Assembly: GCA_947165255.1 (NCBI GenBank)
Contig: CAMUZR010000002.1
Coordinates: forward strand, 202,477 to 266,476
Direction of reading: 5' to 3'
DNA from: an uncultured Bacteroidales bacterium
GTDB taxonomy: Bacteria > Bacteroidota > Bacteroidia > Bacteroidales > P3
Length of the DNA: 64,000 bases
Each line of letters starts with the position of its first letter. Position 1 is the stretch's first letter. Under the pieces are notes generated by a model. The model did not search any database and was not told where the DNA came from. It saw only the letters and a program-made list of their open reading frames with translations. A program made the position numbers and the translations under genes. Shown in pieces: positions 41,159-50,520 of the stretch.

Positions 41159-42208
41159 ATGACCCCAAAAGAACAATCATACTACATGCCCGCAGAATGG
41201 GCCAAACACAAAGCCACCTGGCTCAGCTACCCCCACAACGAAGCCTCCTGGCCCGGCAAGATAGAGACCATCTTTCCCTCCTACCACCTATTCATTAAAG
41301 TCCTGGCCGAGGACGAACAAGTGCATATCAACGTCAACGACCAGCGCATGGAAGACCACGTGGCCAACGCCCTCCGCCTCCGGGACACCAACATGGAAAA
41401 CATCTTCTTCCACCAATTCCCCACCAACGATGCCTGGTGTCGCGACCACGGCCCCGCCTTCCTGCTCAACCACAAGGACCCCTCCAAACACGCCATTGTC
41501 AACTGGAACCACAACGCTTGGGGCGGCAAATACCCCTACGAGCTCGACACCCAAATACCCCTCCATATCTTCAACTACCTCTCCCAGACAGACTCCGACC
41601 TGCAACTCTTCCAGCCCGGCATTGTCATGGAGGGCGGCAGCATCGACGTCAACGGCGTCGGCGACCTGCTCACCACCACCTCCTGCCTCCTCAATCCTAA
41701 CCGAAACCCCCACTTGAACCAAAGTCAGATAGAAGACTACTTAAGAGGATATTACGGAGTAGAAAACATCATTTGGCTGGGCGATGGAATTATGGGCGAC
41801 GACACCGACGGCCATGTCGACGACCTCAGCCGTTTCATCTCCGAGGACACCATCATCACCTCCGTCGAAGACGACTGCTGGGACGAGAACTACGAAATCC
41901 TCAAGAACAACCTCAACACCCTCAACCGCTGCCGTCTGGCCAACGGCAAACAGCCCACCATTGTCGAACTGCCCATGCCCGACATGGTTTTCTACGACAA
42001 CCAGCGGCTTCCCGCCAGCTATGCCAACTTCTACATAGCCAACAACAAGGTCATCTTCCCCACTTATCGCTGCCTCACCGACAACGAAGCCGCCTACATC
42101 CTCGAAGCCTGCTTCCCCGACCGCGAAATCATTGGCATCGACTCCACCGACATTGTCTGGGGACTTGGCAGCTTCCACTGCCTCAGCCAGCAGCAGCCTG
42201 CCCGCTAG
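41159..42208 (+). CDS. aguA: Agmatine deiminase
   Basis: MPAEWAKHKATWLSYPHNEASWPG, NDAWCRDHGPAFL, GGSIDVNG, GDDTDGHVDDLSRF. Confidence 0.93.
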   Translation: MTPKEQSYYMPAEWAKHKATWLSYPHNEASWPGKIETIFPSYHLFIKVLAEDEQVHINVNDQRMEDHVANALRLRDTNMENIFFHQFPTNDAWCRDHGPAFLLNHKDPSKHAIVNWNHNAWGGKYPYELDTQIPLHIFNYLSQTDSDLQLFQPGIVMEGGSIDVNGVGDLLTTTSCLLNPNRNPHLNQSQIEDYLRGYYGVENIIWLGDGIMGDDTDGHVDDLSRFISEDTIITSVEDDCWDENYEILKNNLNTLNRCRLANGKQPTIVELPMPDMVFYDNQRLPASYANFYIANNKVIFPTYRCLTDNEAAYILEACFPDREIIGIDSTDIVWGLGSFHCLSQQQPAR

Positions 42209-42240
42209 CCCTACCTAGCCACATCGCCACCCATCGAGGC

Positions 42241-42264
42241 CTACTGCCCTTTCTCAGGCAGTAG
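42241..42264 (+). terminator. Probable terminator of aguB-aguA
   Basis: CTACTGCC-8 nt-GGCAGTAG followed by an imperfect T-rich tract. Confidence 0.65.
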
Positions 42265-42479
42265 TTCCCTTATTTCTACCATTTTCCGCCTTCATCTTCA
42301 CAAAAACCCAGTAGTCAAAAAGGCATTTTTCCTTTTTATTAAAAAAGACAATACTAGCCATAGATTACTTTAAGTAACGCACAACAAATTGTTGATTAAC
42401 CGAAATTTAAATCAAACAATCCCAATACTACAGAATAGACACGCCTGAAATCCTGCGATTCTTCAGTACATGTAGCATT

Positions 42480-42541
42480 GTTCTTCGTTGCCCAATAGAC
42501 GAACTATACACGAGCAATAGAGGAACAATCAAAGAACTACT
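42480..42541 (+). repeat. Copy B of dispersed 11-bp-phased intergenic element
   Basis: GTTCTTC (42480-42486), GTTGCCCAATA, GACGAACTATA (42498-42508), CACGAGCAATA (42509-42519), GAGGAACAATC (42520-42530), AAAGAACTACT. Confidence 0.68.
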
Positions 42542-42613
42542 GGAAGCATTCTGGATTTCTTTTTCATCCTCTGCGACGGGACATACCGAAAACTGACACG
42601 TGACACAAAAAAA

Positions 42614-42643
42614 AGGAGTATGCCACAGTGATGACACACTCCT
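42614..42643 (-). terminator. Intrinsic terminator of the HtrA-like protease gene
   Basis: AGGAGTATG-12 nt-CACACTCCT, minus-strand T tract. Confidence 0.75.
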
Positions 42644-42674
42644 ATGTATGTTAATGCGTTAGGCGGTTATGAAG

Positions 42675-43805
42675 TTACCGCTTGATGAGGTCGGTGGTGC
42701 CTTGGGAGTTTTGGAGGGTGACGGTGGCGGAGTGGGTTTTGCCGTTGCGGTAGTAGGTGACGCTGACATGGTCGCCGGGAGCGAAGCGGCCCAACTCCTG
42801 CATCATCTCGGCAAAGCTGTTGACCTCCACGCCAGAGACGGAGAGGAGCAGGTCGCCGTCCTTGAGTCCGGCCTTAGCGGCGGCAGCACCGGGCACCACA
42901 CGGCCAATGAGCACACCTTTGACCTCGTTGATGCCTATCTGCTTGGCCATCTGGTCGGTCATTTCATAAATGTTCACGCCCAGATAGGCGCGCTGGACGG
43001 TGCCGTAGCGCTTGAGGTCGCCCGTGACTTTCTGTGCCAGATTGGCAGGGATGGCAAAGCTGTAGCCTGTGTAGTAGCCGTCAGCCGAGGCGATGGCAGT
43101 GACGATGCCAATGAGGCGGGCGTTGGCATCCACCAGGGCGCCGCCCGAGTTGCCGGGGTTGACGGCGGCATCGGTCTGGATGAAGGATTCGATGGGGCTT
43201 TCCATGCCGTGGTTATTGTCTATAATACCCACATTGCGAGCCTTGGCAGAGATGATACCTGCAGTGACGGTTGAGGTGAGATTGAAGGGGTTGCCGATGG
43301 CCAAAACGGGCTGTCCGACACGGGCGCTGTCGGAGTCGCCAAACTGCAGCGCTTTGAGGTCGTGGGCATCGATTTTGATCAAGGCAAGGTCGGTGGCAGG
43401 GTCGGTGCCGATGAGTTTGGCTTCGAGGATGCGCTTGTCGTTGAGGGTGACGCTGATGCGCTCGGCATCCTGCACTACGTGGTTGTTGGTGACGATGTAG
43501 CCGTCGGACGAGATGATGACACCGGAGCCGTAGGCGCTGTACTCTTTGCGCTGCATGCCTTGGTTGATGATGAAGCCGAAGAAGGACTGATAGAGGGGGG
43601 TGAGACGGGTTTGGACGGTGCGGATGTGCACCACGCCGTCGATGGTTTGGGCGGCCACCTGGCTGAAATCGGTGGCGACGAGGTTGCCATGTACATAGCT
43701 GACAGGTTGTTGATTAGGAGTTTCTTGTGCACGGGCAGGCATGATGCCTATGATGATTGCCGCAATGCTGAAGAGGAACGAAAGTGCGATGATTACTTTT
43801 TTCAT
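42675..43805 (-). CDS. HtrA/DegP-like S1C serine protease with PDZ domain
   Basis: GSGVIISSDGYIVTNNHVV, DLALIKID, TDAAVNPGNSGGALVDANARLIGIVTAI, C-terminal PDZ. Confidence 0.95.
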   Translation of the reverse strand: MKKVIIALSFLFSIAAIIIGIMPARAQETPNQQPVSYVHGNLVATDFSQVAAQTIDGVVHIRTVQTRLTPLYQSFFGFIINQGMQRKEYSAYGSGVIISSDGYIVTNNHVVQDAERISVTLNDKRILEAKLIGTDPATDLALIKIDAHDLKALQFGDSDSARVGQPVLAIGNPFNLTSTVTAGIISAKARNVGIIDNNHGMESPIESFIQTDAAVNPGNSGGALVDANARLIGIVTAIASADGYYTGYSFAIPANLAQKVTGDLKRYGTVQRAYLGVNIYEMTDQMAKQIGINEVKGVLIGRVVPGAAAAKAGLKDGDLLLSVSGVEVNSFAEMMQELGRFAPGDHVSVTYYRNGKTHSATVTLQNSQGTTDLIKR

Positions 43806-43919
43806 ATTGTCTTTTTTTAATTCTGTACTATGAGTGAGGCGGAAGCCGTCACTACATTTTTTTTAACCAATTATAAAAACTATTTGGTGATAAAATTATT
43901 GTATGTTTAATATTTTTTG

Positions 43920-43927
43920 TATCTTTG
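43920..43927 (+). promoter_or_regulatory. -7 box TATCTTTG upstream of the 44018 glycosyltransferase
   Basis: ttttttgTATCTTTGcaatttg. Confidence 0.68.
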
Positions 43928-44017
43928 CAATTTGTATTATGAAAAGGGTAATGTGATACGTGCAAAAAGTGTGCCAAAAGTATTATCCGAAGCTTAAAAC
44001 GAACAAAGTCAACTGAT

Positions 44018-45142
44018 ATGAAGATAATTATCGTAGGAACAGCATATCCCTATCGCGGCGGTTTGGCGGCCTTCAACGAGAGGCTGGCCGGACAATTTCA
44101 GAAAGAAGGGCATGAGGTGGAGATGTACACCTTCACTCTTCAGTATCCCGGTTTCCTCTTTCCTGGCAAGACCCAGTTCACCGACGACCCCGCCCCCGCC
44201 GGCTTGAGCATCACACGCCGAATCAACTCTTGCAATCCCTGCAACTGGGTAAGTGTGGGCAAGGAGATAAGGAAAAAGGAGCCCGACGTTGTGGTGTTTG
44301 CCTACTGGATGTCGTTTATGGCTCCTTGCTTCGGCACTATTGCACGAGAGGTGAAAAAGCGCAGTAAGACACGCTGCATTGGTCTTATACACAATATGAT
44401 ACCTCATGAACCCAATGTGTTGGACAAATTGTTCCCAGGCTATTTTGTCAAGGCCATGGACGGCTTCACCACCCTGTCGGAGGCTGTGATAGGGGACATT
44501 GAGAAGTTCGACCACCAGAATAAGCCAAAATATTGGGCGCCACACCCTATCTACGATCACTACGGCACCCTGCTGGACAAGGCGACAGCGCGCGAAGCAC
44601 TGGGGCTCAAGACCGACGGGAAGTATGTGCTCTTCTTTGGCTTCATCCGCGACTATAAGGGGCTGGACCTGCTGATAGACGCTTTCGGCGACTTGGAGCT
44701 GCAGGATATGGGGGTGAAACTGTTGGTTGCAGGCGAATTCTATGGCGACCCAAAGCCTTATATAGACCGTATTAACTCGCTAGACATAAGCGATATAGTG
44801 GTAATGCACAACGACTATATCCCTGACGATAAGGTAAACCTCTATTTCAGCGCATGCGACATAGTGGCACAGCCCTACAAGACAGCCACGCAGAGCGGAG
44901 TGACACAGGTGGCCTTCCATTTTGAGAAGCCTATGCTGGTGACCAACGTCGGCGGTCTGCCGGAGATAGTGCCCGACGGAAAGATTGGCTATGTGGTAGA
45001 GCCTAACGCCCAAAGCATTGCCGACGCGCTACTGAGATTTTATCGTGAGGGGAAGGAGGTCGATTTCATTGAGGGAGTACGCGAAGAGAAAAAGAAATAC
45101 AGCTGGGACCGCATGACGGCGGCCGTACTGAAGAACCTTTGA
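44018..45142 (+). CDS. Glycosyltransferase family 4
   Basis: MKIIIVGTAYPYRGGLAAFNERLAGQF; FFGFIRDYKGLDLLIDAFG; CDIVAQPYKTATQSGVTQVAFHFEKPMLVTNVGGLPE. Confidence 0.92.
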   Translation: MKIIIVGTAYPYRGGLAAFNERLAGQFQKEGHEVEMYTFTLQYPGFLFPGKTQFTDDPAPAGLSITRRINSCNPCNWVSVGKEIRKKEPDVVVFAYWMSFMAPCFGTIAREVKKRSKTRCIGLIHNMIPHEPNVLDKLFPGYFVKAMDGFTTLSEAVIGDIEKFDHQNKPKYWAPHPIYDHYGTLLDKATAREALGLKTDGKYVLFFGFIRDYKGLDLLIDAFGDLELQDMGVKLLVAGEFYGDPKPYIDRINSLDISDIVVMHNDYIPDDKVNLYFSACDIVAQPYKTATQSGVTQVAFHFEKPMLVTNVGGLPEIVPDGKIGYVVEPNAQSIADALLRFYREGKEVDFIEGVREEKKKYSWDRMTAAVLKNL

Positions 45143-45182
45143 TTAGGTTATAATAGTGAGAATGATAAACAATATTATATTT

Positions 45183-47087
45183 ATGAAGTACAAGACTTTA
45201 CTAACTACTGTACTGCTTGTGGCGATGGCATGGCCGGTCGCCGCACAGCACAAGACCGTCCTGTTCGACAGCACCAACGTGGTGATGGAAGAGTCGGGAC
45301 TGAGCCATGTTACAAACCACCAGCGCATACGCGCGAACGACCTGGCCGGATGCAGCCAACTGTCGACCCTGAAAGTTGATTATGACCCGCTTTCGGCCTA
45401 CGTGGAATTCTTGCAGGTGCTGGTCCATCACCCTAACGGCCAGACCGTAGACGTGCTGTTGCGTGTTTACGATTATGTGGCCCCTGCCCGTATGATATAT
45501 TGGGGAGCCAGCCAGAAGATGGTGGAAATTGGACATTTAGACCCCGGCGACGAGGTAGAGTTTGTCACCTATAAGAAAGGCTTCACCTACGCGCTTCTTG
45601 CCGACGGAGAAGACGACAAGTACATTCCCCCCATGCGTGGACATTTCTACGACATCGTTCCCTTCTGGAGCACTCAGCCCGTCAATCAAAAGGTGTACCG
45701 TGTGAGCGTTCTAACGGAAAAAAATCTCCGTTTCGAGCTCTACAACTGCAACGACGCAAATCCTGTGAAGATTGACACCACCGTTGACGGCGACCGCACT
45801 GTCTACACCTTTACTAAAAATAACATCACACCGCTGAAGCACGAACCCCGCGCTCTTGCCGATAATGACATGCAGTGCAAGCTGTTGCTAAGCACAAGCC
45901 CCAATTGGCAGGCAAAATCAATGTGGTTTTACGGCGTGAACGAGGACTACGGCAGTTTTGTGCCCACCCCGGAGGTGCAGGCCAAGGTGAACGAACTGGT
46001 GGCCAATGCCAAGACGGAACAGGACAGCATCAGCATACTTACCCACTGGGTGGCAGATAACATACGCTATGCCGGCATCAGCATGGGCGAGGGCGAAGGT
46101 TACACCCTGCACAACGCCAAGATGAACTTCACCGACCGCTGCGGTGTTTGTAAGGACAAAGCCGGAATGTTGGTGAGTATGCTCCGGGCCGCAGGCTTTA
46201 AGGCATACGCCGCTATGACCATGGCTCACGAACGCATCGACCGTATCCCGGCCGACCAGTTCAACCACAGCGTCTGCGCCGTGCAGCACCGCGACGGCCG
46301 CTACGAGATGCTTGACCCCACCTGGGTGCCCAACACTCGTGAGCTGTGGAGCAGCGCCGAACAGCAGCAGGGTTACCTGATGGGCCTCCCCGAAGGTGCC
46401 GACCTGATGTATACCCCCCTCTCCTCCCCTGCCAACCACTACGTCAGAATCAATGCCAACACCAGTATTGACCAGAACGGCACACTCAGCGGCACTATCA
46501 CTATCACCGCAGAGGGACAGAGCGACCGCGCCGTGAGAGGCGTGTTCAATGCCCGCACAGCCGAATGGATGCGCAATATGGAAATGGAATTGCTGAAGGT
46601 TGCCCCAGGTGCCATCATTACTAAAATCACTCATACAGATAACGACCGCTATCTTGAACAGCCCGTGAAGATTACCTATAACTTCTCTATCCCTGGCTAC
46701 GCCACAGTTGACAAGAATACTTTGGCCTTCATTCCGCTCAGCGCCCGCAATTTCTACAGCCGTGCCATGAGCCACCTGGGTTTCGACGTTAGCAAGATGG
46801 AGCGCACCCAGCCCTTCGCCGACGCCTGTTCGCGCCTGGTGGAGATTAAAGAGACCGTCACGCTGCCCGCCGAATACAAGCAGCTGCACTTCCCCATGGT
46901 GCACGGGGTTTCCGACGTGGCTGCCAGCTTTGGGTGCCAATACTGGATGGAGGGCAACACGCTCACTTTTGCTGAAAGCACGGTGCTAAATAAGCGCGTC
47001 TACGATGCCGCCGACTGGCCTAGTTTCCGCCAAAGTGTGGCCAACCAGAAAAAACTGGCCACTACACCTGTGATTTTGACTAAATAA
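45183..47087 (+). CDS. Secreted DUF3857/transglutaminase-like domain protein
   Basis: DUF3857-like N-domain, transglutaminase core CGVCKDKAGMLVSMLRAAGFKAYAAM ... NHSVCAV; start uncertain (GTG 45156 or ATG 45183). Confidence 0.85.
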   Translation: MKYKTLLTTVLLVAMAWPVAAQHKTVLFDSTNVVMEESGLSHVTNHQRIRANDLAGCSQLSTLKVDYDPLSAYVEFLQVLVHHPNGQTVDVLLRVYDYVAPARMIYWGASQKMVEIGHLDPGDEVEFVTYKKGFTYALLADGEDDKYIPPMRGHFYDIVPFWSTQPVNQKVYRVSVLTEKNLRFELYNCNDANPVKIDTTVDGDRTVYTFTKNNITPLKHEPRALADNDMQCKLLLSTSPNWQAKSMWFYGVNEDYGSFVPTPEVQAKVNELVANAKTEQDSISILTHWVADNIRYAGISMGEGEGYTLHNAKMNFTDRCGVCKDKAGMLVSMLRAAGFKAYAAMTMAHERIDRIPADQFNHSVCAVQHRDGRYEMLDPTWVPNTRELWSSAEQQQGYLMGLPEGADLMYTPLSSPANHYVRINANTSIDQNGTLSGTITITAEGQSDRAVRGVFNARTAEWMRNMEMELLKVAPGAIITKITHTDNDRYLEQPVKITYNFSIPGYATVDKNTLAFIPLSARNFYSRAMSHLGFDVSKMERTQPFADACSRLVEIKETVTLPAEYKQLHFPMVHGVSDVAASFGCQYWMEGNTLTFAESTVLNKRVYDAADWPSFRQSVANQKKLATTPVILTK

Positions 47088-47120
47088 CATTTTGTAGGCT
47101 TTTTATTAAGAAAAATCAAT

Positions 47121-48530
47121 ATGAAAAGAATAATCCTGATAACAATGGCGGTGCTGATGGGTGTGGCAGCAATGGCACAGAAACAGCCCGATGCCGAATA
47201 TAAACTGATTCGTCGCAGTTATAAGACTAACAGCGACGGCTCGATGGACATAAACTTCCGCAAGGAAATAAAACTCCTACGTAACCGCGCCATTACGGCC
47301 TACGCCGATAAAGGCGAGACTTTCATTACATATAATCCACAATTTGAGACGCTTACAATTAACGAATGCTACACCGTTATGGCCGATGGAACCAAGGTGG
47401 AGACTCCCGAAAACGCCTTCGTTCTGCAGTTACCAGGAGAATGTGCCGACTGCGGCCGCCTGAACGGCATACGCGAGATGGCCATTGTCCACACTGCGTT
47501 GGAATATAACTGCATTATCGTGCTCGACTACACTATCCATCGCAATAGTAGCCTCTATGTGGAGCGTTTCAACTTTAAACAGGACTGCCCCGTGCTGCGC
47601 TACGAAGTACGCTATGCCGACGGCCATACCCAAGTAGAGACCAATATCACCCAGACGGTGAACGACCCTTATATGCCTGTGAAGAAAGACTACGACGTGG
47701 AGTTCCAGCTGGGAGAAAAGCCCACATTCACTTCCGAGAAAGGCCTTGACCAGGCCACAACGCTGCTTCAAAACCTGAAGAAAAACGATTCCAAAGAGTA
47801 TGTTGCAGCCATACGCGACTGGGTGGTGGACAATGTAAAACTGAACAATGTGGACCTGTCGCATGTCAACTACGCTATGACCCCTGCTGCAGAAGTATTC
47901 CTGAGCAACTGTGGGACCGCATTGGATAAGACCGGACTACTGGCCGCCCTGCTGAACGAAGCCGGATTCAAGGCTACCATTGTCGATAACAGCCTGAATG
48001 TCTTCGGCGACAGGCCGTTGGAAGTGGAAGTTGCCATCGAGGGCTCTGCTTATCGCCTTTCGGCCACACAGAAAGGTGAGCTCATGACCGAACAGGCCAA
48101 GGCCGATGCCGCTGCTGTGGCTTCTGCACCTGTCTATGTAGAGCGCCAGCTGGAATGGAAGCCCGACACCCTCACCGAGGGTTATGTTCGCATCACTTTG
48201 CCCACCGAAAAAAGTTCCCTTAACATCAACCCTGCCTACCTCAACCCCAGCCGCTCAAGCGATGTGCAAGCTGCAATCACAAGCGAGTTTTACCACTACA
48301 CTATGGATCTTCCTAAGAACGCCAAACTAATTGGCGGCGAAGTGAATATCGAGTATTCGAAGTACGACCTCGGTAGCATCAACATCAAAATTAAGCAGAA
48401 AGGCAAGCGCCTGCTGGTCACGCGACAGCTGCAGTTGCGCAAAGCCCTCATTACGAAAAAGGACTATGCCGCCTTCCGCCAATTGATGATTGACTGGAAT
48501 AGCCATAAAGAATTACTCTTCAGTCTATGA
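47121..48530 (+). CDS. Secreted DUF3857-domain protein, diverged partner of the upstream gene
   Basis: Signal peptide; FITYNPQFETLTINECYTVMADGTKVETPENAFV; transglutaminase-like core NCGTALDKTGLLAALLNEAGFKATI with S/C changes. Confidence 0.82.
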   Translation: MKRIILITMAVLMGVAAMAQKQPDAEYKLIRRSYKTNSDGSMDINFRKEIKLLRNRAITAYADKGETFITYNPQFETLTINECYTVMADGTKVETPENAFVLQLPGECADCGRLNGIREMAIVHTALEYNCIIVLDYTIHRNSSLYVERFNFKQDCPVLRYEVRYADGHTQVETNITQTVNDPYMPVKKDYDVEFQLGEKPTFTSEKGLDQATTLLQNLKKNDSKEYVAAIRDWVVDNVKLNNVDLSHVNYAMTPAAEVFLSNCGTALDKTGLLAALLNEAGFKATIVDNSLNVFGDRPLEVEVAIEGSAYRLSATQKGELMTEQAKADAAAVASAPVYVERQLEWKPDTLTEGYVRITLPTEKSSLNINPAYLNPSRSSDVQAAITSEFYHYTMDLPKNAKLIGGEVNIEYSKYDLGSINIKIKQKGKRLLVTRQLQLRKALITKKDYAAFRQLMIDWNSHKELLFSL

Positions 48531-48613
48531 GCGGACCTATGTGGGCACTGCTATGTGCCGGATTATGGACCATCGGTATGCTTTATTTCGACTATCGGAA
48601 GAAGCATAAATGA
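48527..48613 (+). CDS. 28-aa single-TM microprotein MSGPMWALLCAGLWTIGMLYFDYRKKHK
   Basis: Not in ORF track; ATGA overlap with the preceding stop, one hydrophobic helix and basic tail, followed directly by a terminator. Confidence 0.55.
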   Translation: MSGPMWALLCAGLWTIGMLYFDYRKKHK

Positions 48614-48620
48614 TAAAAAG

Positions 48621-48662
48621 GAACCTCCCGCAGTACGTTTTGCCTTGCGGGAGGTTCTTTTT
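48621..48662. terminator. Bidirectional intrinsic terminator between convergent genes
   Basis: GAACCTCCCGCA-13 nt-TGCGGGAGGTTC with T tracts on both strands. Confidence 0.92.
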
Positions 48663-48679
48663 ATGTACACAATAGGAAG

Positions 48680-50101
48680 TTAGAAATAGAGGTCGCGTTC
48701 GCCTTCGCCGATTTTGCAAAGGTTGCCTTCAACACGTTTTTTCAGTTCTTCCTTGCTGAAAGTCTCCGTCAACTGCTTGAGCAGTGCTATGCCCTTGGCT
48801 TTGGTTTCGGGGCTGGCATAGTCTTCTAGATATTCGCGGAAAGTGAACATGGCGTTGGGTTTGCAGAACTCCTTAATTAGTCCTGGCTTGGCCAAATCCA
48901 TAAAGTCGGCTCCCACACGGCCTTTGCGGTAGCATCCGGTGCAGAAACTAGGAATATACCCGCCGTCGATCATGGAGCTGATGACCTCGTCAAGCGAGCG
49001 GTGGTCGCCCAGAGAGAATTGCGCTCCGGTCTTCTTGTGGTCCGAATCGTCAATGCTGCGCTCACCCTCTTCGTAGCCGCCAGGGTTCGTCTCGCTGGCA
49101 GCGCTGATTTGGCTGGCACCGTACTTGACCAACTCGTCGCGCATTTCGGGACGCTCGCGGGTGCTGATGATGATGCCAGTGTAAGGCATAGCAATGCGTA
49201 TAATAGCCACAATCTTCATAAAGTCCTTGTCCGAGACGGGATGGGGCAAGTTTTCGGGAAGGCTGAATGGGGTTCCTTCGGCGGGTTCAATACGAGGGAA
49301 ACTCACCGTATGAGGGCCGCAGCCATAGTCCTCCTCCAGGTGGCGGGCATGCTCCATAATGGCAAGTATTTCAAAACGATAGTCTGTCAACCCGAAGAGG
49401 ACACCCAATCCTACGTCGTTAATGCCGCCCTCTTGGGCACGGTCCATACAGGTGAGGCGGTAAAGGTAGTCGCCCTTGGGGGTTCCGGCAGGATGGAATT
49501 TGCCATACTCGACGGGGTCGTATGTCTCCTGAAAACAAACGTATGTGCCAATTTTTTCGGCATGCAGCTTGGCAAAATCCTCCACGCTCATCGGAGCCAG
49601 CTCCACATTAATGCGACGGATGGAACTGCCCTTCTCGTCGCGGGTAGCGTATGTGCGGCGGATGGCTTCCACCATATAGTCGGCATTGTTGCGGGGACTC
49701 TCGCCACAGATGAGAAGCGCGCGCTTGTGCCCCATACGCAGGAGCTGGAGCGTTTCCTGTTCAATCTCGTCCATGGTCAGCACCTTGCGGCGCAACTCCT
49801 TGTTATCGCGGCGGAAACCGCAGTAGACGCAATTGTTCACGCAGGCATTGCCCGTATAGATGGGGGCAAAAAGCACTAGGCGCTTGCCATAGATTTCCTC
49901 CTTGCAGTAGTGCGCCACGTCCAAGATTTTACTGATGTCTTCCTCCTTCTCTACACATAGCAACTTGGCCACATCGTGCAAATTCAGACCCTTCAGCTTG
50001 CGGGCCTTATTGAGGATATCGTTCAGCTCCGACTCGGTCGGAACGTTGTTATCGAGCAAGCCATACAGCTTGTCGCGGTCTATAAAATTCTGATGTCTCA
50101 T
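48680..50101 (-). CDS. hydG: [FeFe]-hydrogenase H-cluster radical SAM maturase HydG
   Basis: IYTGNACVNNCVYCGFRRDN radical SAM cluster; SFCTGCYRKGRVGADFM C-terminal cluster; YGASQISAASETNPGGY. Confidence 0.94.
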   Translation of the reverse strand: MRHQNFIDRDKLYGLLDNNVPTESELNDILNKARKLKGLNLHDVAKLLCVEKEEDISKILDVAHYCKEEIYGKRLVLFAPIYTGNACVNNCVYCGFRRDNKELRRKVLTMDEIEQETLQLLRMGHKRALLICGESPRNNADYMVEAIRRTYATRDEKGSSIRRINVELAPMSVEDFAKLHAEKIGTYVCFQETYDPVEYGKFHPAGTPKGDYLYRLTCMDRAQEGGINDVGLGVLFGLTDYRFEILAIMEHARHLEEDYGCGPHTVSFPRIEPAEGTPFSLPENLPHPVSDKDFMKIVAIIRIAMPYTGIIISTRERPEMRDELVKYGASQISAASETNPGGYEEGERSIDDSDHKKTGAQFSLGDHRSLDEVISSMIDGGYIPSFCTGCYRKGRVGADFMDLAKPGLIKEFCKPNAMFTFREYLEDYASPETKAKGIALLKQLTETFSKEELKKRVEGNLCKIGEGERDLYF

Positions 50102-50116
50102 ATAGGTTCTATAGGA

Positions 50117-50362
50117 TTATATTTTTGTCAGCACAGCTTTAGATTCCACACCCTGCACACGCCCCAGACGGCCTGTGAGGGCATTGATGCGGTCTGGGGT
50201 ACCTTCCACGATAAGAGAAATCACCGCAATGTCCCTGTCATGAAATGGCAGGCCTTGACGGCATAGGATAATGTCGGAAAAAGTTGAAACGACGGCGTTC
50301 ACTTCGGCGGCTTTGGCGCGGTCGGAAATCAGAAGGGTCACTGTTCCTATTCTCTTCTCCAT
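50117..50362 (-). CDS. TM1266-family iron-only hydrogenase system putative regulator
   Basis: 81-aa ACT-like protein (MEKRIGTVTLLISDRAKAAEVNAVVSTFSDIILCRQGLPFHDRDIAVISLIVEG) directly upstream of hydG. Confidence 0.85.
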   Translation of the reverse strand: MEKRIGTVTLLISDRAKAAEVNAVVSTFSDIILCRQGLPFHDRDIAVISLIVEGTPDRINALTGRLGRVQGVESKAVLTKI

Positions 50363-50483
50363 CAGGTGTTAGGCTTTTGGGTTAGACGAATAATATTCTT
50401 AATAAAGTGATGCAAAGATACGACATTTTTTCGAAATGAATACATTTATTACATTATTTTCTCTTTAATCGCCAAAAAATTCG

Positions 50484-50491
50484 TACATTTG
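50484..50491 (+). promoter_or_regulatory. -7 box TACATTTG upstream of crotonase-hbd
   Basis: ttcgTACATTTGcaaattc, 29 bp before ATG 50521. Confidence 0.7.
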
Positions 50492-50520
50492 CAAATTCAA
50501 ATCTTAAACAAAGCAACGAT

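Noticed and set aside
45918-46940. 340-aa minus ORF
   Set aside because: Antisense to the DUF3857/transglutaminase gene.
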